From assembly GCA_949987705.1 (NCBI GenBank), contig OX465282.1:82882070-82946069 (forward strand): a stretch of DNA of 64,000 nucleotides, written 5' to 3'. A model generated the notes under the pieces. It did no database searches. It was not told where the DNA came from and was given only the letters and a program-made list of their open reading frames with translations. A program made the translations under genes and the position numbers. Positions 1 to 10,790 of the stretch are shown one piece after another; position 1 is the first letter of the stretch, and each line of letters opens with the position of its first letter. This DNA is from Thereva unica. Its lineage: Eukaryota > Arthropoda > Insecta > Diptera > Therevidae.

Positions 1-144
1 TCAATAATTGCTCACTCTCTTCGTCTTTTCTTGCAATGCTCCTCCTTAAAAGTGATTGCACTCCCCTTTCCTTAACCGTTCTCACTTGGCCTACACTTAA
101 ACTTGTTTTGCACATCAAACAAACCTCCATTGCGACTAAAAAAA

Positions 145-451
145 GTAACTAAACTCAGCTAAACTCAACTTAACTATCAACCCAATTCTAAGCAACTAAA
201 CTCAACTAAACTGAACCAAACTCAACTAAACTCAACCAAAAGCAACTAAACTGAACGATTGATCTAACTATTAACGACTCAGCTACACTAAACAGAACTA
301 ACGTAACTAAATTCAACTATACTCAACTAAACTCCACTAAATCAACTGACACCAACTAAACTCAACTAAAATCAACTAAACTCGACTAAACTCAACTAAA
401 CTCAACTAGACGCAACTAATCTCAACTTAACTCAACTAAATTCAACTGACT
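145..451. repeat. degenerate 10-bp minisatellite
   Basis: About 300 bases are built from a degenerate decamer close to CTCAACTAAA. Variants carry single substitutions such as CTGAACCAAA or ATCAACTAAA. No open frame of interest lies in it. Confidence 0.85.
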
Positions 452-1499
452 GGAGACTGTTTTGGGAAAGTATCTTGGCCCTTAAACCTTCGATTGCTAA
501 TCTTTCTTTCGTGAGAAAGTTTTACTGATGAATATTTATTGTTTCTCGTCAAACAAAATAGTTTTAGAATGTCAAAATTGATGGTTCTAAGCCTTTACAT
601 AATATGTCTCATTGTTATAATTTCCAAAGTAGTTAAACAAACAATTCGTAAACCTCGCGGTTGACCTTTGACCGGTTGTATCGGTAGCATAAAACGACAT
701 GGAGCTTCAGCTATTAGCTCATTTGAAATCATATTATTGTCCGTATTTTTGCTGTTTACTACTTTTTCATATGAGCAACCGTTAAGGAGATATTAAAAAA
801 AAAATTGCGTTATCAGTTATTTCAGGCACGTGAAGTGCGAACTTTGGCGTTGGATTACTCGCAAACTATAGAAGCGAGAGCGATGACTAAGGGCTTATTC
901 TAAAGGTAATCACTAGCACTATAAGTTTGGTAATCGGCATTAACCCATCCAAATTAATTTGTTATGAGTTAATCGCAAAAAATTGCATTCAACCTCAACC
1001 ACCGGAACAAGTGCGAACTTTGAGCGGCCATAATTTTGAGCCAAATTAACTTACATACCTCGTTGAGGGCTCATTTTGTAGATAATTTTATTCTCTAATG
1101 ACTCTCTAGTATTGATCACTTTCAGCTATCATTGCATACATCCGAGTTATTTGGTATAAACGACCTCCACCTCTTTTTCAAGATGGCGGCTTTTCCCATC
1201 ACACTGCGACCCCACAAACTTGGTTTTAACATTGTCAGATGTACCCGAACAAATTCCAAAATTTTGTACATCATGAAATGCAATTTGATTTACTAATTGC
1301 ACTGGACTAATAACAAACAAACGTAAACAGTAAACACTTACCTAATGTCACCCAGTGAATAAAAAAAATATTGGTTTCCTGTAAAGTCGGTATACGGGCG
1401 AAGTTTTTACGTGATAACGTCTTTTTTGTGTTATAAGTTTTTTGGAGCAAATGATTAAATGAAGATTACACTTTTAAATTCATAAATCACTGACATATT
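452..1499. other. no recognised gene
   Basis: This AT-rich interval has no long open frame and no domain, terminal repeat or tandem array that I recognise. It is probably old, decayed intergenic or TE-derived DNA. Confidence 0.5.
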
Positions 1500-2560
1500 T
1501 CGTTTTACCGGCCCTTCCCTGAAATGGATAAAATCATATCTTAGCTGTAGAACACAGGTCGTCAGATTTCAAGGATTTTTATCCAAAGAAATTGAAGTAA
1601 CTTCCGGTATCCCCCAGGGAAGTCATCTTGGTTCGCTCTTGTTCAATATCTTCATCTCCGAGCTGTCTCACAATTTAAAAAATATACCACAGCTCTTTTA
1701 TGCAGACGACATGAAAATATATAGCGCTTTAAAGTCCGACACCGATGTATCATTCCTTCCAACAAAACTTAATGCATTGCAAGACTGGTGCAACACTAAT
1801 TAGTTACAACTTAACACTAGCAAATGTCATACCTTAATCTTTTCCCGGAAGAAATGCACACAGCTGCAGCAATACTATCTTGACAACAAGTTATTAAACC
1901 ATGTTGATAAAATCGTAGACCTAGGTGTTGTCTTAGACAGCAAATCAAACTTCAACCTACACTACAATAATCTTACTGCCAGGGCCAACAAAACTCCTAG
2001 GTTTTATAAAAAGAAGGGCTAACGAATTTGATAACATCTGGGTCACTAAAACACTATTCTGCTCACTTGTCCGTCCAATCCTGGAATACGCATGCCCTGT
2101 CTGGGATCCCATATTTCACGACAGTAGCAACAAGATTGAATCCATTCAAAAACAATTTCACCTGTTCGCACTAAGAAATTTACATAACCCGGCTGATTTA
2201 TCGAGCCTTCCACATTATACGGACAGGATCAAAGTTTTGGCTCTTTTACCACTGTCATGCAGAAGGAAAATGCTTATCTCATGCCTTACCTTGGACATTC
2301 CAAACGGTGACCTCAAGGTGAAGTTCTTATCGGACGGGGTCATATTCAATGCAATGAGGAAGTTCGACTCACAAGGCATACGAGACTGCTGAAGGAATAC
2401 TCTCATCGCACTGAGTATGCAAGGAACAAGCCCATTAATAGATGTTGAACGCTCTTCAATGATCATAATCAATGCTTTAGTCGTCCCACTAACAAACTGT
2501 CATACAAACGGAAGTTAAAACTAATGTTGAGACCCTAATTCCCTTTATATCTGTTTAAGC
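1500..2560 (+). pseudogene. non-LTR retrotransposon reverse transcriptase fragment (Jockey/CR1-like)
   Basis: The forward strand encodes the second half of a LINE reverse transcriptase. From 1561 the frame reads GFLSKEIEVTSGIPQGS, the RT motif before the active site. Around 1699 it gives LFYADDMKIYS, the catalytic YADD box. Downstream, LGVVLDSKSNFNLHYN and PILEYACPVWDP are typical of the RT thumb and C-terminal region of Jockey/CR1-type ORF2. An in-frame TAG at about 1801 and a frameshift near 2015 break the frame, and the 5' two thirds (endonuclease, RT fingers) are absent. This is a 5'-truncated dead LINE copy. The family is recognised from motifs only, and the 3' border is approximate. Confidence 0.85.
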
Positions 2561-3413
2561 ATCCTTTATAAATTAAAGACAATATTGTTTATTCTAACTA
2601 TACCTGGTAAACCTGTACCTGACTAGCATAATTTTATAATTAATTTAATTTTGTATACTTAGATTTAAGTGTGCCTTGTATTTAGTTTTCCAGTTTTATT
2701 GACACTTTTGTTTACAAATTTTTTGTGTAAAATGACAAGTTCACTTATTAGTCTATTTCACTGACATATAGAATGGACTGCTCATGAGGAATTTTTCATG
2801 GCACCAATTTGTTCCATAAGCTACAAACCTTTTTTCACTCCATGTAAACACCGGAATCATTTTTGAAATTTACATTTTTTTAAATACGTACTTAAAACAT
2901 TAAAACAACACAAATATTTTGTTTAAAAAAATTAATAAACACTATTTTCACTTTTTCACCTTTTAAAATGCCTTTTTTTCATTAATTTGCAAATTTTATG
3001 TGTATCTGATTTAAGTTCTCAACGCCTATTTTAGCAGCTGACATTCTGTATGTCAAAATCCGGGGGTCTATGGGGAAAAGAGCAAAAGATATAAACATCA
3101 CTATACCCATCTATTTTTTTCTAATTGATTTTATTTCTGTCAGTCCGATTTTACTTCTGAGTGCTTCTGTCAGTTTGGGGGCTTATGGATGAGCGAGTCG
3201 ACTATACCTTTTTGGTGCCAACGGTTTGTATGGGAATAATTGCTGATGAGCAGTCCATTATTATATGTCAGTGGTCTATTCACATACATTTCTGTTCATA
3301 CACACTTATATGCATAGACACATACAATACAATACAATGCATACATACATAAATTTACAATCCCTTATGAGCCTCTTTCGCAAATGCTGCGCGCAACGTG
3401 ACGCGACCGGACG
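2561..3413. other. no recognised gene
   Basis: AT-rich DNA. The first part may include the 3' UTR of the LINE fragment. A 63-codon frame at 3161 has no recognisable domain and is most likely chance. Confidence 0.45.
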
Positions 3414-3593
3414 TTAAGCTGGTGACAGAATTTCGCGTAAACGCGGTGCGGACATTGACAGATAGAATAAAGTATGTGTATTGCAATGCGAACTAACGGA
3501 ATGTGGCTTGAGCGCTACGCACACACCGCGGAAGTTGCTTTACTTTCTACTTTTTCCGCGTTACCGCCGTCGACAAATGTCAAAAAGTTGTTT

Positions 3594-3665
3594 GTTTACC
3601 ATTTGAGTTTTGATTTTGTTTACCATTTGAGTTTTGATTTTGTTTACCATTTGAGTTTTGATTTT
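3594..3665. repeat. 24-bp tandem repeat, three copies
   Basis: Three perfect head-to-tail copies of a 24-bp unit beginning GTTTACCATTTGAG lie directly upstream of the MADF-type ATG at 3685. Confidence 0.9.
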
Positions 3666-3684
3666 GTTGTGTTGTGTCGTCATT

Positions 3685-4500
3685 ATGGAGTTCGACGAAA
3701 TTTTAATTTTGGAAATTCAAAAAAGGGAGTTCCTGTACAATAAGAGGTTGAAAACGTACAGAAATTTAAACTTAAGAGTCCGAGGATGGGAGGAGATTGC
3801 GGCAGCTACGCAAACAGAAGGTTTGACTTTTAATTTTTTTTTTAAATCTACACATTTCTTTCTTTTAGTTAATGCTTGTAAGGTGCGGTGGAAAACTTTA
3901 CGGGACCGCTTTTGCAAGGAAGCAGCACGGATACCAAGCGGTAGTGGTGTCGATTTTGAAGTGAAGTGGCCACTGTTTAATTCCTTGATGTTCCTGAAGG
4001 GCCACATCGCAACGACGCAGTGAGTATTAAAAAACATATTTTTTTACAATGGCATTGCATTATAGCGATATTTCATTGCAGGACTGTTGGAATTTTTTCC
4101 GGAATGGAGGTTCCATGTTCTCCTGAACCTGCCGATGCAGGAATGTTTATCGAGGTTGAGGAGACAGCGCCAGCGGAGACACCACCAACGGCGGCAGCAA
4201 ATCCTTCCACAAACCAGCCAAAAAGAAAGCGCGGTGAAAACAGCATAGACCGTCACTTTGCGGCCCTTGCTTCATCTATGGACAAGTTCCTAAATGGAGC
4301 AAACAAGAAGGAAGGGAAACATGAGGCGTTTTTGAAATTGTGATCAAACAAATTGGACCAGCTTCCTCCCAACGTTGTGGAGGACAAGAAAATGGAAATT
4401 TTAGTTTGGCTCCATAACGAAATCACGATACACAAAGGTAATAATATTGAATTTGAAATAATCATTAATACATTTATTTTTTACAGATTTTACAAGATAG
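3685..4500 (+). pseudogene. MADF-domain DNA-binding protein, Harbinger-associated, one stop
   Basis: The likely start ATG is at 3685. Four exons join in phase: 3685-3820, 3869-4019, 4082-4437 and 4487-4500, each with GT-AG borders. The first two give an MADF (Myb/SANT-related) domain: hydrophobic N-terminal helix, then RGWEEIAAAT, then CKVRWKTLRDRF across the first splice. Exon 3 holds a Pro/Ala/Thr-rich linker, a basic PKRKRGE patch and a helical tail resembling the BESS-type C-terminus of such proteins. The only obvious lesion is a TGA at 4341-4343. MADF proteins bind DNA; in PIF/Harbinger elements a Myb/MADF partner assists the transposase. The gene lies about 270 bp inside the candidate left TIR, which supports the partner role. 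A decayed host MADF gene is the alternative. Confidence 0.75.
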
Positions 4501-5150
4501 ATGTATACAATTTCAAAGCACATGATTTGTGTTTTATTTTTTAAATGAATTTTTTTATTTTCTTTAATTTATAATGAATTCCTTTTGTTTTTTATACTTT
4601 ATTTTTATTAGTTTATATTTTATTTTTATTTTTTTAAGCAAATGAAGTATTTTTTTTATTAATGAATTTTTTTTATTATGTTTCTATAGAATTTTTCAAT
4701 GAAGTAAGACTGAATTATGTTATATTAATGATGTTGATTTTTTTTAGTATTTAATTCATTTTTGTTACGTTTGCATGTAAGACTTATCTAAAAAATGTGA
4801 CAAAATGTGATAATGTTAAATATAATATGAAAATTTAGCATTTTTTTTAATTTGTTAGTGCGGGAGCACTGCTTGTATTGAAAATTATTCTCTCGTTTCT
4901 TTCTTGTATAGGTTGAAACAACATTGTTTTGTGAAACTCATTACTGCCTTTAGTAGAAATGTCCCCGGAAGAAAAGAAAATGAGTAAAAAAGGTTTTTGA
5001 AAGGAGCCGAGCCGTCGTGAAGTATAGACGTGTTATTATTAGGGGGGGAATTTTCTGATTTCATAAAAATTAAATCAGGGCCATCCCTCTACATCGCGTT
5101 AAAAATAACCTTATAATTACTTAAAATCAAATATTTAAGCATCTATTAAT
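4501..5150. other. AT-rich interval, no gene
   Basis: Very T-rich DNA with no credible open frame. The 5' end of the downstream LINE may fall between about 4970 and 5150, but no boundary is visible. Confidence 0.5.
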
Positions 5151-5159
5151 TTGCTGAAC

Positions 5160-5790
5160 TTAAAATTAAAATTAAAAATTAAAAATAAAATTTAATTGGA
5201 TTGCAAGCGTGGCTTCGGGTTTAGAACGCCATGGCGACCGAGACCGCATAAAGTGCTCAAATTAAGTGCTCTAACTTTTAGAAACTGATTTTAATCGTTA
5301 ACTTAAGTTAAAAGGAAAATTTAATTTAATTTAATTATCTAAAAGCTGTATTATTTCAGCACGGAAATAGTGCCGAGTAGCGGCCGCGTGGCGACATTCC
5401 TTGTGGACCGCGTGTTTGTCTAGAATTTTGGAATTATTTTTTTTTTTCTTTCTCTCAGAAGAAACTATCTTTTAATTTAAGCTCAATTAATCAGTTATCA
5501 TAAAATTAATCGGATGCAAGTAAGGTTTCGGAGTTAGGACATCAAGGCGACTGAGATCACATAAAGAGCTCAAACAAAGTGCCCAAATATTATAAAAAAA
5601 ACAGATTTTAATCATTATATTCTTAAGTGACCCCTTAAAAGGAAAATTTAACTTAATTTAATTAATTTTAATCATCTAAAATTAGTATTGGAAGTCGTGC
5701 TGAGAAGTTGCCGCGTGGCGGCATTTGATTTGGGGACCGCGTGTTTAGCTTGAATATTGTTTTCTCTTTTCAAGAAGTTTTCTTTTAGGA
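5160..5790 (+). repeat. two tandem 5' UTR units of ~310 bp
   Basis: The LINE leader contains two diverged head-to-tail copies. Landmarks recur about 310 bp apart: GCATAAAGTGCTCAAA near 5247 against ACATAAAGAGCTCAAA near 5558; AAAAGGAAAATTTAA near 5310 and 5637; and GGACCGCGTGTTT near 5405 and 5733. Monomer-like 5' UTR arrays often carry internal promoters in LINEs, but a promoter role here is inferred. Confidence 0.75.
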
Positions 5791-5895
5791 GGACGGGAGC
5801 CAGAGTGGACTGACTGACTGGTGTGGTGAGGTTCAACAAGTTCTTGCGGCCCGGAAGGTATCGCTAGAGGATCGAAATTTCATAAAGCGCTTGTG

Positions 5896-7602
5896 ATGGC
5901 CGAAGTTGGGGACTTCAGTCCCCAAGCCGGCAACCAAATGGTCAACGAAGAAGGGGCGGGGCCCCTGAAGAAGAGAAAATCTCTAAGCTTAAAGGATCTG
6001 GCCAACGACGTGGATTTCTTGAACGAGGTGGAGGCAAATATAAAAAAATGGCCTCGTGGTGAGGCCTTCATAAAGGATAAATTGGCGGCAAACGGCGGCT
6101 CAAAAGATGGTCCATGGACTCGATTCCAGAAAAAAATGGCGGCTAACCAAACTAAGGAGAGCGTCAGCGTCCCCGAACCAACGAAGGAAGTGGCTTCAGC
6201 TGTAACATCGAATTTAACGGACACTCCAAAGGAGTTCGAGAGGGTTTCCAACACGGAGCGAACAACATCCGACAGCAATGAGGGAGGATGGAGGTTTGTA
6301 CCAAACAAAACTAGAAAGAAAAAGACCAAATTTGAACAAGGTAAATCTTACGATAATGTTAATTTTAAGTTAGATTACAAAAAAGATTCCAATTTTGATC
6401 CCAAAAATAAGAGTTCGATAGGTTCCAATAATAGAGACGGCACCGGAAGTAAGTTAGATTCTGGGTCTAATCAAAACTATTTTGAGATATTGAGTCCGGG
6501 TGTGGTTGGTGCCGGAGCGGAGTCCTCTTCTGGTCACTGTCGTGATTCTGGTCCCAAGGCATCGGGTCTCCCGCCCAAAAGTAAGCGCAGCGCAAACAAA
6601 TTCTGCGCTCCAATTATTATTCCTGACGCTAACGTTAGAAACATAAATGAAAATATGTTTTCAGATTACCCAGAAAGCAATCACAAGATTGTTGTCACTC
6701 GCTATGGCACAGCCAGGTTATATATACAGGACCCGGCCGTACATCAGGCCGTATTCGGCAAAATGAAAAAAGCTGGCTTCTCTTGCCACACTTATACCCC
6801 AAAAGAACTGAGGTATACTTCATTGCAACTTAAGGGACTTAGTGCCGACTATACCTCTGAAGAGGTTAAAAATGACTTGTGTCTAAACCTCCCCAACCTC
6901 AAGGTGGAGGGAGTCAGAAGGTACCAAGGGTCGTCTGAATTTCTCTCGGGCTGGCACATTGTCCAATTCCCCCCGGGGGCGGACACCAACGAAATCTCTA
7001 GGGCTAAGAAGGTCCTCTACCAAGCGGTTAGATGGGAAAGACTCAAGAAGAGCGGAATCTCCCAATGCCGTAATGGCCAGAAATTTGGGCACGCTGCGGT
7101 CAATTGCAGCTATAAGTTTAATTGCGTAAGGTGCAATGAAGGTCATGCTTCTATGAAGTGCCCTAGGCCGAAGACTGAACCCCCTTATTGCGTCAACTGT
7201 AAGAGTGAAGGTCACCCCGCCAGTTATCGAGGGTGCCCTGTATACCAGAAGGTAAATGATATTCAGAAAGATAAAGCCAGCCAAGGCAAGTCAAGAAGAG
7301 ATAGGGAATTTAGAACAGTGGAAGAATCCTTCCCGGTCCTGGGAAAAAATGGTAGGAGTACTCCCCCGAGGGCAACGCCGGCATATTCTTACGCAGAGGC
7401 CGTAAATTTAAATAAACCCAAAGAAGGTAATATTAATGAATTTTTCGAAATGCCTAAAAAGCACTTCGGTATTAGTATCACTGAGCTTAACAAGAAAGTG
7501 GACGATTTCCTGCCTGCTTACCAGAGAACCGAGGACCCGGATGAGAGAAGTTTGCTGTTCCTTTCCTTCTATCTTAGACTCCGTTCTGGTTCCCAGAAAT
7601 AG
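5896..7602 (+). CDS. LINE ORF1 (Gag-like, zinc-knuckle nucleic-acid-binding protein)
   Basis: Starting at the ATG at 5896, the frame is intact for 568 residues. The N-terminal third is charged and low in complexity (TRKKKTKFEQG region). The middle, about residues 250-360, resembles the PRE_C2HC region that precedes knuckles in insect LINE ORF1 proteins (LKGLSADYTSEEVKNDL). Residues about 390-450 hold three CCHC-type knuckles, including FNCVRCNEGHASMKC and YCVNCKSEGHPASYRGC. ORF1 proteins of this type bind the element RNA and form the RNP with ORF2. The first knuckle reads QCRNGQKFGHAAVNC, with Gly where the family has Cys (TGC to GGC would explain it), so that knuckle is probably impaired. 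ORF2 begins 9 bp after this stop. Confidence 0.9.
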   Translation: MAEVGDFSPQAGNQMVNEEGAGPLKKRKSLSLKDLANDVDFLNEVEANIKKWPRGEAFIKDKLAANGGSKDGPWTRFQKKMAANQTKESVSVPEPTKEVASAVTSNLTDTPKEFERVSNTERTTSDSNEGGWRFVPNKTRKKKTKFEQGKSYDNVNFKLDYKKDSNFDPKNKSSIGSNNRDGTGSKLDSGSNQNYFEILSPGVVGAGAESSSGHCRDSGPKASGLPPKSKRSANKFCAPIIIPDANVRNINENMFSDYPESNHKIVVTRYGTARLYIQDPAVHQAVFGKMKKAGFSCHTYTPKELRYTSLQLKGLSADYTSEEVKNDLCLNLPNLKVEGVRRYQGSSEFLSGWHIVQFPPGADTNEISRAKKVLYQAVRWERLKKSGISQCRNGQKFGHAAVNCSYKFNCVRCNEGHASMKCPRPKTEPPYCVNCKSEGHPASYRGCPVYQKVNDIQKDKASQGKSRRDREFRTVEESFPVLGKNGRSTPPRATPAYSYAEAVNLNKPKEGNINEFFEMPKKHFGISITELNKKVDDFLPAYQRTEDPDERSLLFLSFYLRLRSGSQK

Positions 7603-7611
7603 GAGTCTGAG

Positions 7612-10511
7612 ATGGGAAGATGGAACATGGCTACTCTCAACGTCGGATCATCGGTCTCTGGCTCAAAAAGGCTGGAGCTTAGAAGCTTCTTGTCATACAA
7701 GAAATACGACATATTAATGATACAAGAAACTCATTTAAAAAGAAACTCTAAATTCAGAATTAATAATTACAATATATACAGAAATGACCTTTATCAGAGT
7801 ACGGCCATTGTAATCAAGAACAGCCTTGTAGCAAAGCAAATCTTGCTAAACCTAGAGATCTCCTATACGGCGGTCGAATCCTGTTTCAGAAACAACAACG
7901 ATGGAAGTATAAGAGTTTTATTCGTCTCCATATATGTCCCGGGCGACTTGGGCAAAATAAAAATTTTTAAGTTAATGCAGGATATTAATGCCATCTCGGG
8001 ATATGACGGCGTGGTCATCGGGGGGGACTTTAATGCTAAACACTCGGATTGGGGTAACAGACTTAACAACAGAAATGGACAACTTATCAAGCTCTGGCTA
8101 GAAAATAACCCGCAAAATAACAATTTTAGAATCGTAAACCCGGAGGGTCCCTCCTTTCCCAGGGCCGCCAGTTGTATCGATTTTTTCATGGTATCCTTGG
8201 ACTTTCTAGGATTCACCGAATCGACTGCGTGTGGAACGGACTCTACCTTTTCTGACCACTACGCGGTGGAGCTGAGCTTCGGAATTAGGAACCTAATGCC
8301 GGAGCTCAAGGCCACTGGTAAGTTCCGCGATCTTAGCCGAATAGATTGGGATCTCTTTTGTGAGGACTTAGAGTCTGGAATTGATGCCCGCATTGGGGCA
8401 GTGCCGTGTGACCTGGGGGTCACCGGAATCGAGGACACAGTGGGCTGCTTCGGGTCTATTCTCAGGGAGACTCTAAACGGCCACGCACCCCAGGTGGAGT
8501 ATCGGGGACCCAGTCATAGACTACCCTCGGATGTGCTTAAACTTTATAAAACCAGAAATAAATGGAAAAGGGCTCTGAAACGAATTCTTGAGAGGAATTG
8601 TTATACTCATAACGATGAATCTAAAGAGTTGGAGAACAGAATTAAGCTTCTGAGTACAATAGTGGAGTCTAAAATAAGGATGTCACTTAATGCGGATTTT
8701 CAAGCCAAAGTAAGGAAGCTTAAACCTGGTCCCTCTCTATATAGGGAACTTTACAGTCTTTTTGGCAGAAGAAGCAGAAACCAGTTGAATAGCCTTGTTA
8801 TGAATAATAGAGTCGTTCAAGGGGAGGAACTGGCTGGGGTCTTTGCTGACAGCTTTAGAAACGTTTACCTGGAAAGGGCCCCCCAATATAATAATTCGAA
8901 CTGCCAAAGTGTATTGGTGGAGTTTGAATGCCTTAAGGAAAGACTAGAGTCTATCCCCCCTATACCCATAGTGGGAACCCGCAGTCGCCTTTTATAACAC
9001 TTGAAAAGCTCTCGGATTATATAGATAGACTGAATGGGAAAAAATCATCAGGGTTTGATGAGATATCTAATTTCCTAATTAAGAAGCTTCCCTACAAAGC
9101 TCGCAGAGTAATGGTTGGCATTTATAATAATTGTATTAGTGTCGGACACTTCCCCACTGAGTGGAAGGTGGCAAAATTGATCCCAATCCCTAAAAAGACC
9201 GACTGTCTAACGATCGATGACTTCAGACCCATTTCTTCACTGTCTAATCTTGGGAAGCTTTTCGAAAGGGTTATAGCAGAGGAACTGGATAGGCATGTCG
9301 CTGAGCTGGGACTGATACCGCATGAGCAGTTTGGATTTAGACCTGCGCATTCTTCGGAATGTGCGCTTAGTGTTTTCCAGAATGACACCCTCCGCGGCTT
9401 GAGACAAAAAAGGGCTACAATTATCTGTTCATTGGATATGAGGAAGGCTTTTGACACGGTCTGGCATAAGGGTCTATTGGTTAAACTCTCGAGGACTCGT
9501 CTTACTCCCCCTTTTCTGAAACTGATCCACGGATTCCTGACTAACAGGTCTCTTAGGGTTTCTATTGGGGAGGACTTGTCCTCTGAGGTCCCTGTCATGG
9601 CCGGTGTCCCTCAGGGGTCCATCCTGGGCCCCAAGCTGTTCAACGTATACCTTGCGGATTTCCCTCACAGCATCCAGGGATACAATTCCAAAGCTCTGCT
9701 ATATGCGGACGATACTATACTATACGCTTCTGAACCCGACCCCTTTGATGGCATGGTGTGCATCACAAAGCACCTCGGCCTCATAAATAAATACTACAGC
9801 ACCTGGGGTCTCTCAATCAATGAAAGCAAGTCCCGCCTGTTGGTTATCCGTAACGCTAGTGGCAAATGCAACCCAAAAATTATAAAGTTCTGTAAAAACT
9901 TGGTTATTACGCTAAACAGTGTCTGCATTCGACAAGAACAATGCATAAAACAACTAGGAATTTATTTTAATCATCTCTTTAAATTTAACTTTCACGTAAA
10001 AAAAATACTAGAGAAGACCAGGCGCGCATTAGGTGCAATTTACCCAATGATCAGATATAATAGCAAACTAAGTAAGGGCTCAAAATTCCTCCTATATAAA
10101 CAACTTATCAGACCAATAATTGCCTATGGCTTCCCCTGCTGGTTTAGTATATCAACAACCTGGGCGAGAAACCTGGAAAAAATGGAGAGGCGTATCCTCC
10201 GTCAATGCTGTAGCAGGAGATTTAAAACCAGAGACAGATACTACTCCAACAGGGAGCTGTATGATATGGCGGGGGTCACTCCGCTACTCACATATTTGAT
10301 AAAACTATGGGATGGTAGAATTAACAAGATCGCTAGACACCCTAACCCTCTGGTGAGGGCTTGCTATCTGGAGAATTGTAACGATAATCCTGACGGAATA
10401 TTCTATACTAGCCCATTCAACCTCGGTAGGCTCTATAACGGTAATCTTGCTAGTAACCTAAGAATAGCGAACTGGTACGATGGTAGGGACGGCAACCACT
10501 ACAGAGGGTAA
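7612..10511 (+). pseudogene. LINE ORF2 (AP-like endonuclease + reverse transcriptase), one frameshift
   Basis: The ATG at 7612 opens a protein that nicks target DNA and copies element RNA there. The endonuclease occupies 7612 to about 8290: NMATLNVGS start, IQETHL, GGDFNAKHSDWG and the SDHYAVEL catalytic His box are all present. The RT follows in a second frame: SSGFDEISNFLIKKL, the 'GFRPAHSSECAL' region, GVPQGSILGP and the catalytic LLYADDTILYA near 9700, then a C-terminal LEKMERRILRQCC segment. The frame changes at a run of six C at 8955-8960. A seventh base there would make the two halves continuous, so this is essentially a one-base lesion. The C-terminus ends at 10511 without RNase H. 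Either the copy is barely dead, or the homopolymer length is an assembly error. Confidence 0.9.
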
Positions 10512-10655
10512 CCCGTCTGAAAGCCTCGATATCGCCCGGCTCAGTTTGCACCGGTGCTGTCTCCTCCTATTGACCAATGTATAGATTTTACCTATTATAT
10601 ATAATCACTAAAAATGTTTTATCTTTTATAATTGTAAGCTTCTAGAAAAAAAAAA
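10512..10655 (+). other. LINE 3' UTR and poly(A)
   Basis: About 140 bases of non-coding sequence after ORF2 end in a 10-A tract at 10646-10655, taken as the 3' end of the LINE. Confidence 0.7.
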
Positions 10656-10790
10656 CCATGGAATGAGATATATAATTTTTGAAGTGTTAACTTCTTTAGG
10701 CGCGTTTGGCACTTTTTCGCTGGGGGTAAAACAAAGAATTCGCGACACGCGCATTTTGTTGCTTACACCCGTTTCTGGACACATGTTGGC

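Larger units (their letters stand above)
5040..10655 (+). mobile_element. nearly full-length Jockey-type LINE
   Basis: The layout is 5' UTR, ORF1 with zinc knuckles, ORF2 with endonuclease plus reverse transcriptase, a short 3' UTR and an A-run at 10646-10655. There is no RNase H domain, and the endonuclease-RT order and motifs fit the Jockey clade. The 5' end is uncertain; the start given is the first position where element-like sequence is plausible. I could not identify a target-site duplication. Confidence 0.8.

Noticed and set aside
1..451. CRISPR-like or telomeric array
   Set aside because: The unit is a degenerate 10-mer without spacers; it is a plain minisatellite in a eukaryotic context.
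3161..3352. 63-codon forward frame
   Set aside because: No domain, no context and AT-biased composition; a chance frame.
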